A stretch of DNA of 64,000 bases from an uncultured Pseudomonadota bacterium (GTDB taxonomy: Bacteria > Pseudomonadota > Gammaproteobacteria > Burkholderiales > Thiobacillaceae), in contig CAILNT010000086.1 in assembly GCA_903835655.1 (NCBI GenBank), positions 31,224 through 95,223 on the forward strand, written 5' to 3'. Every line of letters begins with the position of its first letter. The first letter of the stretch is position 1. The position numbers and the translations under genes are program-made. Of the stretch, positions 26,616-37,813 are shown one piece after another. Below the pieces are notes generated by a model that saw only the letters and a program-made list of their open reading frames with translations, had not been told where the DNA came from and searched no databases.

Positions 26616-29002
26616 CGAAAAAAACACCTGCCCAAGACTTCCCCCCTCCTCCCGCCAAAGCCGCACCGGCCAGAGCGCGGAAACCCGCACCGCAAACCGT
26701 GGACGCGCCCCCTCCCAAACCAGCCCGACGCGGCCAGAAAGCCCTGCGCTGGCAAGACCCCTTTCTCGAACGCGAGCGCGCCAAATACGGCCAGGCCATG
26801 CCTAGTCGCGAATTCATCCTGCAACTGGTGACCGAATCCGCCGCTCCGGTGGACATCGAGGAGTTCGCCGGGCGCCTGGGCCTGGATGCCGACGAAGTGG
26901 ATGCCTTCATGATTCGGCTGCGGGCGATGCAGCGCGACGGCCAACTCATGATCAACCGCCGTGGCGCACTCTGCCTGCCGGAGAAGATCGACCTGAAGAG
27001 CGGGCGCGTCGATGGCCATGCCGATGGTTTCGGCTTCTTCATCCCGGACGACAAGTCGGGCGACATGTTTCTGCCCGAGAAGGAAATGCGCGGCGTCCTG
27101 CACGGTGACCGCGTGATGGTGCGCGAGCATGGCCAGGACCGGCGTGGCCGCAAGGAGGGGAAGATCGTCGAGATCCTGGAGCGCGCCAACACCACCCTGG
27201 TGGGACGCCTTTACCGGGAGCGCGGCTACCAGTGGGTGGTGGCGGAGAACAAACGCATCAGCCAGGACATCCTGGTGCCCGACCACCAGGATCTGGGCGC
27301 CTCAAATGGCCATGTGGTGATGATCGAGATCAACGAGCATCCGACCCGGCATGCGCCGCCGGTGGGCAAGGTGATCCAGGTGCTGGGCAACTATGCCGAC
27401 CCGGGCATGGAGATCGAGATCGCCCTGCGCAAGCATGATCTGCCCAACGAGTTCCCCCATGACGTCCTGGCCCAGGCGGCCAAGCTGCCCAAGGGCGTGA
27501 CCAGGAAGGATATCGCCGACGGCCGCGAAGACATCCGCGCCCTGCCGCTGGTGACCATCGATGGCGAAGATGCGCGCGACTTCGACGACGCCGTGCATTG
27601 CCAGCCGGAAGGGCGCGGTTTCCGCCTCTGGGTGGCGATCGCCGACGTGTCGCACTACGTCACGCCCGGTTCCGCTCTGGACCGCGAGGCGCTCAATCGC
27701 GGCAATTCGGTGTATTTCCCGCGACGGGTCATCCCCATGTTGCCGGAAGAGCTTTCCAACGGACTGTGCTCACTCAATCCGGCGGTCGATCGCTTGTGCA
27801 TGGTGTGTGAAATGGAGATCTCCAGCTTCGGCAACATCAAGAAGCACCGTTTCTATCCTGCGGTGATGCACTCGAAGGCGCGGCTGACCTACAACCAGGT
27901 CTGGGATTGGCTCGAATCGGGCAAGCCGCCCGAAGATCGGGACTGGCTGATGCCGCACCTGCAGAACCTGTACAAGTTATTCAAGGTGCTGCTGAAGGCC
28001 AGGGCTAAGCGCGGCGCCATCGACTTCGAGACGGTGGAGACCAAGATGCTGTTCGACGCGCAGGACAAGATCGAACGCATCGTCGCCACCACACGAAACG
28101 ACGCGCACCGATTGATCGAGGAATGCATGCTCGCGGCCAATGTCTGCGCCTCCGACTATCTCGCCAAGCGCAAACACCCCGCGCTCTACCGCGTGCACGA
28201 AGGCCCGACGCCGGAGAAGCTCAAGGCGCTGCAAGAGTTCCTCGCCGAATTCGGCTTCTTCCTCGACGGCGGCGACGAACCGCACGCCAAGGATTACGCC
28301 GAGTTGCTGGCCAAACTCAAGGGGCGTCCGGACGAACAACTGCTGCAAACCGTGCTGCTGCGCTCGCTGCGCCAGGCCGTCTACAGCCCGGAGAATGCCG
28401 GCCACTTCGGCCTGGCGTATGAGGCTTACACGCATTTCACCTCACCCATCCGCCGCTACCCCGACCTGCTGGTGCATCGCGCCATCAAGGCTTGCCTGAA
28501 GAAAGAAATCTACAATCCGGGGAACTGGGAAGATATCGGCGCCCAGTGCTCCAAGACCGAGCGCCGCGCCGACGATGCGACCCGCGACGTGGTGGCCTGG
28601 CTCAAGTGCTACTACATGCAGGACAAGATCGGAGAGGCATTCGACGGCGTCATTTCCGCCGTGGTCAGCTTCGGTGTGTTCGTGGCGCTCAACGATGTCT
28701 TCGTGGAAGGCCTGGTTCACGTTTCCGAACTGGGGCAGGACTACTTCCATTTCGACGCCGCTCGCCACCAAATGACGGGCGAACGCACGGCCAAGCGCTA
28801 CCGCCTGGGGGACAAGGTGCGCGTGCAGATCGCCCGCGTCGACCTGGAAACCACGCGCATCGACTTCAGCTTGCTGGATAATGCCGCCGTCCCCGCCGCC
28901 TTCCCGAAGATGGGCCCGAAACCCGCTTCGCCCGCAAGTGAAAGAGGGGCGACAGGCGAGAGGCATTCCACGCCAGCGTCCAAGAAAGCCCGAAAGAAAT
29001 GA
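26609..29002 (+). CDS. rnr: Ribonuclease R
   Basis: A 797-residue processive 3'-5' exoribonuclease of the RNB family that degrades structured RNA. A lysine/proline/alanine-rich N-terminal tail of about 45 residues leads into the winged-helix region (MPSREFILQLVTESAAPVD), cold-shock domains, the RNB catalytic core with DGEDARDFDDAV near residue 318 supplying the metal-binding aspartates, and a C-terminal S1 domain (DGVISAVVSFGVFVALNDVFVEG region). The ATG at 26609 lacks a clear ribosome binding site. It lies 35 bases from the divergent tRNA, so rnr's own promoter must overlap the tRNA gene. It overlaps rlmB by 4 nt. Confidence 0.94.
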   Translation: MSTKKTPAQDFPPPPAKAAPARARKPAPQTVDAPPPKPARRGQKALRWQDPFLERERAKYGQAMPSREFILQLVTESAAPVDIEEFAGRLGLDADEVDAFMIRLRAMQRDGQLMINRRGALCLPEKIDLKSGRVDGHADGFGFFIPDDKSGDMFLPEKEMRGVLHGDRVMVREHGQDRRGRKEGKIVEILERANTTLVGRLYRERGYQWVVAENKRISQDILVPDHQDLGASNGHVVMIEINEHPTRHAPPVGKVIQVLGNYADPGMEIEIALRKHDLPNEFPHDVLAQAAKLPKGVTRKDIADGREDIRALPLVTIDGEDARDFDDAVHCQPEGRGFRLWVAIADVSHYVTPGSALDREALNRGNSVYFPRRVIPMLPEELSNGLCSLNPAVDRLCMVCEMEISSFGNIKKHRFYPAVMHSKARLTYNQVWDWLESGKPPEDRDWLMPHLQNLYKLFKVLLKARAKRGAIDFETVETKMLFDAQDKIERIVATTRNDAHRLIEECMLAANVCASDYLAKRKHPALYRVHEGPTPEKLKALQEFLAEFGFFLDGGDEPHAKDYAELLAKLKGRPDEQLLQTVLLRSLRQAVYSPENAGHFGLAYEAYTHFTSPIRRYPDLLVHRAIKACLKKEIYNPGNWEDIGAQCSKTERRADDATRDVVAWLKCYYMQDKIGEAFDGVISAVVSFGVFVALNDVFVEGLVHVSELGQDYFHFDAARHQMTGERTAKRYRLGDKVRVQIARVDLETTRIDFSLLDNAAVPAAFPKMGPKPASPASERGATGERHSTPASKKARKK

Positions 29003-29742
29003 GCCAACGCATCCTGATCCACGGCTTCCACGCCGTCACCGCGCGCCTGCGCCACCATCCCGAGAGCATCCAGGTCATCTACATGGATGAGAGCCGGCGC
29101 GACCGGCGCGCGAAAGACTTGATCAAGGCAGCCGAAGACCGCAACGTGCGCGTGGTCCTGGCCGACGGCGCCCGCGTCGACGAAATGGCGCGCGGCAAGT
29201 CCCAGGGCGTGGTCGCTCAAGCCAACCAGATCGAACTGGCCCGCGACCTCGACGAGGTTCTGGAGGCGCTGACCGAACCCGCCCTGCTGATGGTGCTCGA
29301 TGGCATCACCGATCCACACAACCTGGGTGCTTGCCTGCGTAGCGCCGACGCCTTCGGCGTTCACGCCGTACTCGCGCCCAAGGACCGCTCCGCCGGGCTC
29401 TCCGCCGTGGTCATGAAAGCGGCGAGCGGTGCCGCGGAATCCGTGCCCTATCTCACCGTCACCAATTTGGCGCGGGCGCTGCGCGACTTGAAGGATCGCA
29501 ACATCCTCATCATCGGCACCGACGACGACGCGCCCTCCGGCCTGATGGACGCGGACTTCACCGCAGCCTCGGCGCTGATCCTGGGCGCGGAAGGTGCTGG
29601 CATGCGGCGCCTGACCCGGGAGCACTGCGACCTGTTGGTCAGCATTCCCATGTTTGGACAGGTAGAGAGCCTCAATGTCTCGGTCTCGGCCGGGGTGTGC
29701 TTGTACGAGGCACGGCGGCAAAGGATACTGACGGGGAAGTAG
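28999..29742 (+). CDS. rlmB: 23S rRNA (guanosine-2251-2'-O)-methyltransferase RlmB
   Basis: A 247-residue SPOUT-class methyltransferase that 2'-O-methylates G2251 of the 23S rRNA peptidyl-transferase loop. The N-terminal substrate-binding part begins RILIHGFHAVTARLRHHPE. The SPOUT knot shows LDGITDPHNLGACLRSADAFGV, LILGAEGAGMRRLTREHCD and IPMFGQVESLNVSVSAGVCLYEARRQR, the standard motifs 1-3. It is coupled to rnr (ATGA overlap), the usual order in proteobacteria. Confidence 0.96.
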   Translation: MSQRILIHGFHAVTARLRHHPESIQVIYMDESRRDRRAKDLIKAAEDRNVRVVLADGARVDEMARGKSQGVVAQANQIELARDLDEVLEALTEPALLMVLDGITDPHNLGACLRSADAFGVHAVLAPKDRSAGLSAVVMKAASGAAESVPYLTVTNLARALRDLKDRNILIIGTDDDAPSGLMDADFTAASALILGAEGAGMRRLTREHCDLLVSIPMFGQVESLNVSVSAGVCLYEARRQRILTGK

Positions 29743-29746
29743 GCGT

Positions 29747-30298
29747 ATGGACAAGAAACTCGACGACGCATGGAAACTGCTCAATAGCGCCGAATTGCTG
29801 CACGGCGCCACGGCGATCGAACAGGCGCTGGACTGCCTCGCCGCGCAGATCAGCGATGCACTCGCCAACGCCTATCCGATCGCCCTGTGCGTCATGGGCG
29901 GTGGCGTGGTGTTCGCCGGCAAGTTGCTGCCGCGCCTGGGATTTCCTCTGGAGTTCGATTACCTGCACGCCACCCGTTACCGCAGCGGCACGCGCGGCGG
30001 CGAGATCGAGTGGGCGGCCCTGCCGCGCATGGACCTGACCGGGCGCAGCGTGCTGCTGCTGGACGACATCCTCGATGAAGGCCACACGCTCGCAGCCGCC
30101 AGGCAACGCCTGCTCGCACTGGGGGCCGCCTGTGTGATGATCGCCGTGCTGGCTGACAAGGAACTCGGCCACGAGAAGCCCGTCGCGGCGGATTTCGTCG
30201 GCCTGTCCCTACCCAACCGCTATGTCTTCGGCATGGGCATGGATGCCCACGGCCTCTGGCGCAACCTGCCGGGAATCTATGCAATGAAGGAGCAATGA
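29747..30298 (+). CDS. Hypoxanthine-guanine phosphoribosyltransferase-like protein
   Basis: A 183-residue type I phosphoribosyltransferase. The PRPP-binding loop is VLLLDDILDEGHT (near residue 103), and the upstream YPIALCVMGGGVVFAGKLL block and the C-terminal LPNRYVFGMGMD fit the hypoxanthine/guanine branch. It would recycle hypoxanthine or guanine to IMP or GMP. It overlaps the downstream methylthioinosine phosphorylase gene, whose reaction releases hypoxanthine, so the pair forms a short salvage unit. It begins 4 nt after rlmB. Confidence 0.85.
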   Translation: MDKKLDDAWKLLNSAELLHGATAIEQALDCLAAQISDALANAYPIALCVMGGGVVFAGKLLPRLGFPLEFDYLHATRYRSGTRGGEIEWAALPRMDLTGRSVLLLDDILDEGHTLAAARQRLLALGAACVMIAVLADKELGHEKPVAADFVGLSLPNRYVFGMGMDAHGLWRNLPGIYAMKEQ

Positions 30299-31071
30299 TG
30301 CTGGCCATCATCGGCGGTACCGGGCTGACCAAATTCCCCGGCTTGTCCATCACGCATCGACAAGTCATCCGCACGCCCTATGGCGAGCCGTCCGGGCCGA
30401 TCACCTTCGGCGAACTCGACGGGCATCCCATCCTCTTCCTGGCGCGACACGGCTACGGCCACACCATCCCGCCGCATCTGGTGAACTATCGTGCCAACCT
30501 CTGGGCACTGCACGCGCAGAAAGCCAGCCATGTCGTCTCGGTCGCGACCGTAGGCGGCCTGCATCCGGACCTCTCGCCCGGTTGCCTGGCCGTGCCCGAT
30601 CAGATCATCGACTACAGTCACGGACGCGAAACCACGTTCGCGGACTATGGGGAAGCCCCCGTGACGCACCTGGACTTCACCTGGCCCTATTGCGAGGAAA
30701 TGCGACAGCGCTGCATCCGGGCGTTGAACCTGGCCGGGGAGGGCTTCATGGATGGCGGCGTCTATGCCTGTGTGCAGGGGCCGCGCCTCGAGACCAAGGC
30801 GGAGATCGACCGGCTGGCGCATGATGGCGCCGACATGGTAGGCATGACCGGCATGCCGGAAGCTTATCTGGCGCGGGAAATCGGCCTCTGTTACGCGGCG
30901 ATCGCGGTCTCGGTGAACTGGGCCGCCGGACGCGGCGACAGTGCCAACTGCATCTCGCCGGAGGTGATAGAAACCACGCTGGCCAACGTCATGACCCGGC
31001 TGCGCGGGGTGCTGGCCAATCTGGCCTGCATGAGCTACGCGGTGGAAACCCCGGGCAACAGCGCCCGCTGA
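30298..31071 (+). CDS. S-methyl-5'-thioinosine phosphorylase
   Basis: A 257-residue member of the MTAP/PNP trimeric nucleoside phosphorylase family. It begins [15 protein letters not shown] and has [21 protein letters not shown], a phosphate-site [10 protein letters not shown], and [21 protein letters not shown]. The MTIP branch (characterised in Pseudomonas aeruginosa) cleaves methylthioinosine to hypoxanthine and methylthioribose-1-phosphate; related enzymes act on methylthioadenosine, so specificity is inferred from context. Tandem ATGs at 30295 and 30298 exist; AAGGAG is best spaced for the second. Confidence 0.88.
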   Translation: MLAIIGGTGLTKFPGLSITHRQVIRTPYGEPSGPITFGELDGHPILFLARHGYGHTIPPHLVNYRANLWALHAQKASHVVSVATVGGLHPDLSPGCLAVPDQIIDYSHGRETTFADYGEAPVTHLDFTWPYCEEMRQRCIRALNLAGEGFMDGGVYACVQGPRLETKAEIDRLAHDGADMVGMTGMPEAYLAREIGLCYAAIAVSVNWAAGRGDSANCISPEVIETTLANVMTRLRGVLANLACMSYAVETPGNSAR

Positions 31072-31082
31072 AGGAGGCAAGC

Positions 31083-31631
31083 ATGGCTGTACGAGACATC
31101 CTGCGCATGGGGGATCCCCGACTGCTGCAAATGGCGCAGGCGGTGGAAGCCTTCGCCACGCCGGAATTGCACGAACTGGTCGCCGACCTGATCGATACCA
31201 TGCGCGCCAACGATGGCGCTGGTCTCGCCGCGCCGCAGATCGGCGTCAACCTGCAAGTGGTGGTGTTCGGCTCGGAGGGAAACCCGCGCTATCCGGATGC
31301 CGAGCCGGTGCCGCTCACCGTGCTCATCAACCCGGTTCTCACGGCACTGTCCGAGGAGTTGGAGGAGGCCTGGGAAGGCTGTTTGTCCGTGCCGGGCTTG
31401 CGCGGCAAAGTGCCGCGCCATGGCCATCTTCATTACACCGGCTTCGACCAGCACGGCCAGGCGCTCACGCGCGAGGTCGCCGGTTTCCACGCGCGTGTGG
31501 TGCAGCACGAGACCGACCATCTTTGGGGCATCCTCTATCCCAGACGGATACGCGACCTGCGCTACTTCGGCTTCACCGATGCGGTGGTTTCGGAGCACAT
31601 CGAAGCGGCACCTGAAAATAATTCAAAATAA
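31083..31631 (+). CDS. def: Peptide deformylase
   Basis: A 182-residue iron-dependent deformylase that removes the formyl group from nascent proteins. The three family motifs are present: [10 protein letters not shown] (I), EGCLSVPG with the metal Cys (II), and QHETDHLWG (III). The ATG at 31083 has AAGGAGG at six-base spacing. It is not next to fmt, so it may be a second deformylase. It is separated from the flagellin gene by a sigma-28 promoter. Confidence 0.95.
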   Translation: MAVRDILRMGDPRLLQMAQAVEAFATPELHELVADLIDTMRANDGAGLAAPQIGVNLQVVVFGSEGNPRYPDAEPVPLTVLINPVLTALSEELEEAWEGCLSVPGLRGKVPRHGHLHYTGFDQHGQALTREVAGFHARVVQHETDHLWGILYPRRIRDLRYFGFTDAVVSEHIEAAPENNSK

Positions 31632-31634
31632 CGC

Positions 31635-31661
31635 TAAAGTTTCTCCCGCCCCGTCCGTTAT
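31635..31661 (+). promoter_or_regulatory. Sigma-28 (FliA) promoter of flagellin
   Basis: TAAAGTTT (31635-31642), 11 bases, then TCCGTTAT (31654-31661) closely follows the flagellar sigma-28 consensus TAAA...GCCGATAA with correct spacing. Transcription would start near 31668, giving a leader of about 73 bases before the flagellin ATG. Confidence 0.8.
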
Positions 31662-31667
31662 GGGACC

Positions 31668-31740
31668 AAGGCAAGGAGTACTGTCCAAGCCCCGGAGGCA
31701 GAAGTCCTCCTACCAACGACCCTAGAAAAGGAGCTTTATC
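31668..31740 (+). promoter_or_regulatory. Flagellin mRNA leader with an SD-like hairpin
   Basis: The leader contains GGAGG (31694-31698) paired to CCTCC (31706-31710) with a 7-base loop, and the real ribosome binding site AAAAGGAG 8 bases before the ATG. A flbT homologue is encoded 1.7 kb downstream; in Caulobacter FlbT acts on a flagellin leader, so this leader is a candidate target. The interaction is inference. Confidence 0.5.
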
Positions 31741-32655
31741 ATGGCAATCGGCAGCGTCAACCTCACCTCATCCATGCGTACCAATCTGGTCAGCTTGCAG
31801 AACACCGCGAGCATGATGAGTAACGCGGAAAACCACCTCTCCACCGGCAACAAGATCAATACCGCTGTCGACAACCCGGCGAGCTTCTTCGCCGCGCAAG
31901 GCCAAACCAGCCGCGCCAGTCAATTGGGCAGCCTCAAGGACAACATCGGCCAGGCCATTCAGACGGTCAATTCGGCGAGCAACGGTATCACGGGCGAGCA
32001 GGCCCTGATCGAATCGCTGCGCGGCGTCATCACCCAGGCGCGCTCCGCCATCAATGACACGGTCAACAGCGCCACGATACTGGGCGGCTCCAAGACGGGC
32101 GGTACCAGCGGCCTGACTTCGCAATACAACAGCCTCATCGGGCAATTGAATAACCTCGTCAACGACTCCAGCTACCAGGGCGTCAACTTCCTGACCAGCG
32201 GCAGTGCCGGCACGGCCGTGCTGACGGTCAACTTCAACGAGAACGCTTCGACCAGCATCACGGTTTCCGGTTTCAACGCCGGTGCCAGCGGACTGGGCAT
32301 CTCGGGCGGCGGCACGACCAAGGCAGTCACCGCGAATTCCACGGGCAATCTTACTTCGGGCAGCATCAACAACGCGGCCAACCTGAACAAGATGGAGGCT
32401 TCGCTCAACACCGCACTTGCCACCTTGCAGACCCAGTCGTCCGCGCTGGCGTCCACCCTGAGCATTTTGACCGCGCGCCAGAGCTTCATCACGAGCATGG
32501 TCAACACCTTGACGGTGGGATCGACGAACCTGGTTGGCGCGGATACCAACACGGAGAGTGCGAACCTGCTCACCTTGCAGACGCAGAATCAGTTGGGTGT
32601 CACAGCCTTGAGTATGTCCAACCAGGCGAATTCGGCAGTCCTGAAATTGTTCTAA
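31741..32655 (+). CDS. Flagellin
   Basis: A 304-residue flagellin. The N-terminal D0/D1 helices run from MAIGSVNLTSSMRTNLVSLQN through AENHLSTGNKINTAVDNPASFFAA; the C-terminal helix ends SMSNQANSAVLKLF. The middle is short and rich in Ser, Thr and Gly (about 100-220), a likely glycosylation surface. The SVNLTSS/ALQ-type termini resemble alphaproteobacterial flagellins more than the common betaproteobacterial FliC. It has a sigma-28 promoter and is followed by flbT, flaF and pseudaminic acid genes, so the filament is probably glycosylated. Confidence 0.92.
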   Translation: MAIGSVNLTSSMRTNLVSLQNTASMMSNAENHLSTGNKINTAVDNPASFFAAQGQTSRASQLGSLKDNIGQAIQTVNSASNGITGEQALIESLRGVITQARSAINDTVNSATILGGSKTGGTSGLTSQYNSLIGQLNNLVNDSSYQGVNFLTSGSAGTAVLTVNFNENASTSITVSGFNAGASGLGISGGGTTKAVTANSTGNLTSGSINNAANLNKMEASLNTALATLQTQSSALASTLSILTARQSFITSMVNTLTVGSTNLVGADTNTESANLLTLQTQNQLGVTALSMSNQANSAVLKLF

Positions 32656-32678
32656 TCAGGTCGCTTGATGGCCTTTTT

Positions 32679-32702
32679 CGCGTGGGAGCAGTAACCCACG
32701 CG
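32679..32702 (+). promoter_or_regulatory. Hairpin after flagellin, just before next RBS
   Basis: CGCGTGGG (32679-32686) pairs perfectly with CCCACGCG (32695-32702) around an 8-base loop. It starts 24 bases after the flagellin stop and directly abuts the ribosome binding site of the next gene. It has a T-run before rather than after the stem, so it is more likely to stabilise the flagellin mRNA 3' end or limit translation of the next gene than to terminate transcription. Confidence 0.6.
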
Positions 32703-32716
32703 GGAGGTGTGTGATC

Positions 32717-33487
32717 ATGGTCACTGAAATTACAGGAATGGGCTCCAATTACCCGGTAGTTGGGCAGACGCCGGCGGCGGCAACGCCGGCCGTGTCTACT
32801 AGCGCGCAGACGACGGCGGTTCCGGGTTCGAGTTCGGATCCGGCTGCGTCGACCGTGTCGAAGTCGACGCAATCGGCACAGACGGTGGGACTGTTCGCCC
32901 GGTCACAGGAACGGCAAACGGTGCTCAATGATGCGGCGACCTCGGTTCGCGACACGGGCCGTGCCGTGCAGCATACCCTGGGCCTGCTGGATCAGACCAA
33001 GCAAAGCCTGAACCAGATCGTCAAGATGTGGCCGCCTTACCCTGCCGGCAGTACGCAGCGTGAGGCGATCCTCAATGACGTCGCTGGGTTGCGCAAGATG
33101 GTCGAGCAGTTGACGTTCCCGCCTGCGGAATCCTTGAAACAGGTGGGGCAGGTGCTGGGACCCCAGTCGGGTAGTGCAGGTACCGCCGGAGTGCAGGGTG
33201 TGGCGGCCGCGGTGAAGGATGGCATGGCCGGTCTGGCCGCGCTCAACCCGAGCAGCGCCAGCGACGCCGCGGTGGGCCAGGCTTTGGGTCAGGTCGATGC
33301 GTTGCATACCAAGCTGCAATCGATGAGCACGGGCATGTGGCGCGACGTCGTCAACTTTGTCGAGCAGGCCGCCTCCCCCGAGGTTCACAAACAGGGGGCG
33401 GGGGTCGGGCGACAACTCGCCGGGCTGAGTAGCGCGAGCGTGGGCGGCAACGGCACCATGCTGCAACAAGTGGCGGAGTCGAAATAA
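32717..33487 (+). CDS. Unknown flagellin-linked protein, 256 aa
   Basis: I do not recognise a named family. The N-terminal 55 residues are Ala/Ser/Thr/Pro-rich and probably disordered. A helical central part (about 60-145) includes TLGLLDQTKQSLNQIVKMWPP, YPAGSTQREAILNDVAGLRKM and LTFPPAE. The rest is Gly/Ala/Ser-rich with a helix near DALHTKLQSMSTG. No signal peptide or membrane segment is visible, consistent with a flagellar-export or cytoplasmic partner. The ATG at 32717 has GGGAGG at nine-base spacing; a GTG at 32711 is less likely. It sits between flagellin and flbT, so a role in filament assembly or flagellin control is plausible. Confidence 0.8.
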   Translation: MVTEITGMGSNYPVVGQTPAAATPAVSTSAQTTAVPGSSSDPAASTVSKSTQSAQTVGLFARSQERQTVLNDAATSVRDTGRAVQHTLGLLDQTKQSLNQIVKMWPPYPAGSTQREAILNDVAGLRKMVEQLTFPPAESLKQVGQVLGPQSGSAGTAGVQGVAAAVKDGMAGLAALNPSSASDAAVGQALGQVDALHTKLQSMSTGMWRDVVNFVEQAASPEVHKQGAGVGRQLAGLSSASVGGNGTMLQQVAESK

Positions 33488-33493
33488 CTAGCC

Positions 33494-33872
33494 ATGCCGT
33501 TGAAACTCGATTTACGGCCCCATGAGAAAGTCTTTCTCAATGGGGCCGTTATCGTCAATGGCGACAGCCGTTGCCATCTGGCTGTGCTCAACGATGTACC
33601 GGTGCTGCGCGAGAAAGACATCCTCAAGGAGGAGCGTGCCGATACCCCGTGCAAGCGCATCTATCTCATGGTGCAACACATGTACATGGATGAGGCCAAC
33701 CTGAGCGCGTATCACCAGCGATACTGGGCGGAGGTCCGTCCCGTGATCGAGGCTGCACCCAGCACGACCCCGCTGATCAGTAAAATCAGCGAAGAAATCC
33801 TGGCCGGGCGTTACTATCAGGCACTGAAAGCGGCACGCACGTTGATCCGCTACGAACAGGAGTTACTCAGCA

Positions 33873-33883
<11 letters not shown>
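33494..33883 (+). CDS. flbT: Flagellin translational regulator FlbT
   Basis: A 129-residue FlbT-family protein. The N-terminus MPLKLDLRPHEKVFLNGAVI and the following NGDSRCHLAVLNDVPVLREKDIL are the family signature, then YLMVQHMYMDE and the helical C-terminus YYQALKAARTLIRYE. In Caulobacter and rhizobia FlbT binds flagellin mRNA and controls its stability or translation. It starts 6 nt after the unknown flagellin-linked gene and overlaps flaF by 11 nt. Confidence 0.93.
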
Positions 33884-36461
<2,578 letters not shown>

Positions 36462-36474
36462 TGAGCAAAGCGAT

Positions 36475-37176
36475 ATGAAACTCTGCGTGATTCCCGCTCG
36501 CGGCGGCAGCAAGCGCATCCCGCGCAAGAACATCCGGCCATTCTGCGGCAAGCCCATCCTCGCCTATTCGATCGAGGCGGCGCTGGAGACCGGCCTGTTC
36601 GATCGGGTGATGGTTTCCACCGACGACGACGAAATCGCCGCGGTGGCGCTGGCTCATGGCGCCGAAGTCCCGTTTCTGCGCCCGAGGGAGCTGGCCGACG
36701 ACCACACGGGAACCAATGCCGTGGCCCGTCAGGCCATAGAATGGCATCTGCGCCAGGGCACCGAAGTCCTGCATGCCTGCTGCCTGTACGCCACCGCCCC
36801 GTTTGTGCGGGCAGCCGATCTGACGGCGGCGTATGCGCGGCTATGCGAGTCGGACAAGTCGTTCGTGTTCTCGGTGGCCAAGGCGCGGTTTTCCGTGCAA
36901 CGCGCGCTACGGATGATGGACTCCGGTGAAGTCGAAGCGATGTACCCGGAGTTCTACGCCAGCCGTTCCCAGGATCTGGAGCCGGCCTATCATGACGCGG
37001 GCCAATTCTATTGGGGTACGGCGGCAGCCTTTCTCGAAGACCGAAAGCTCTATACGCGCGCGTCCCGGGGCTATGTGCTGCCGCACTACAGGGTGCAGGA
37101 CATCGACGATGAGGAAGACTGGATGCACGCGGAGTTGATGTTCGAGGTGCTCGAAAAAATACGTGGAAGGGATTGA
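36475..37176 (+). CDS. pseF: Pseudaminic acid cytidylyltransferase
   Basis: A 233-residue CMP-sugar synthase that activates pseudaminic acid with CTP. The start MKLCVIPARGGSKRIPRKNIR gives the CTP-binding loop; VSTDDDEIAAVALAHGAEVPF and HACCLYATAPFV follow. The C-terminal part has YPEFYASRSQDLEPAYHDAGQFYWG, the sugar-binding section typical of PseF. It is placed 13 nt after pseC. Confidence 0.95.
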   Translation: MKLCVIPARGGSKRIPRKNIRPFCGKPILAYSIEAALETGLFDRVMVSTDDDEIAAVALAHGAEVPFLRPRELADDHTGTNAVARQAIEWHLRQGTEVLHACCLYATAPFVRAADLTAAYARLCESDKSFVFSVAKARFSVQRALRMMDSGEVEAMYPEFYASRSQDLEPAYHDAGQFYWGTAAAFLEDRKLYTRASRGYVLPHYRVQDIDDEEDWMHAELMFEVLEKIRGRD

Positions 37177-37177
37177 A

Positions 37178-37813
37178 GTGGAATACAAGACCGAGCAGGA
37201 AGCTTTCTGGTCAGGCAACTTCGGCGATGACTATTCCCTCCGCAACACGGGCGCCGACATGCTGGCCGCCAATACCGCCTTCTTCGCGCGGGCATTGGCG
37301 CGCGCACAGGGCGTCGAGAGTTGCATCGAATTCGGGGCGAATGTCGGCTCCAACCTGATGGCGCTGAAGCGCCTGTTTCCCAGGCAAATCCAGCACGCCA
37401 TCGAAATCAACCAGTCCGCCGCAGACACGCTGGCTGCTCAGTTGCCCCAGGCGACGCTGCACCGTTTGTCCATCCTCGACTATGCGCCAGAGCAGGTGTT
37501 CGAACTGGTGCTGATCAAGGGCGTGCTGATACATATCAACCCGGATTATCTTCCCCAGGTGTACGAGAAACTGGTGGCGTCCAGCCGCCGCTACCTGCTG
37601 GTCGCCGAGTACTACAATTCGTCCCCCGTCGAGGTGAGCTATCGCGGGCACGCCGGGCGATTGTTCAAACGCGATTTCTGCGGGGAAATTCTCGACGCCT
37701 ATCCGGAAATGAAATTATTGGATTACGGCTTCGTCTACCGGCGTGACCCGCTCTTTCCCCAGGACGATATCACCTGGTTCCTGATGGAAAAAACCGCCTC
37801 AGGGTGCAGATGA
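37178..37813 (+). CDS. Pseudaminic acid-associated methylase
   Basis: A 211-residue class I SAM-dependent methyltransferase of the pseudaminic-acid-associated type (TIGR03587-like). It begins VEYKTEQEAFWSGNFGDDYS, has the SAM-binding region SCIEFGANVGSNLMALK and a late motif LVLIKGVLIHINPDYLP. The family occurs with Pse genes and may methylate the sugar or an acyl group; the substrate is inferred. I chose the GTG at 37178, with GGAAGGG seven bases upstream, over a GTG at 37163 inside pseF. It overlaps pseG by 4 nt. Confidence 0.85.
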   Translation: MEYKTEQEAFWSGNFGDDYSLRNTGADMLAANTAFFARALARAQGVESCIEFGANVGSNLMALKRLFPRQIQHAIEINQSAADTLAAQLPQATLHRLSILDYAPEQVFELVLIKGVLIHINPDYLPQVYEKLVASSRRYLLVAEYYNSSPVEVSYRGHAGRLFKRDFCGEILDAYPEMKLLDYGFVYRRDPLFPQDDITWFLMEKTASGCR

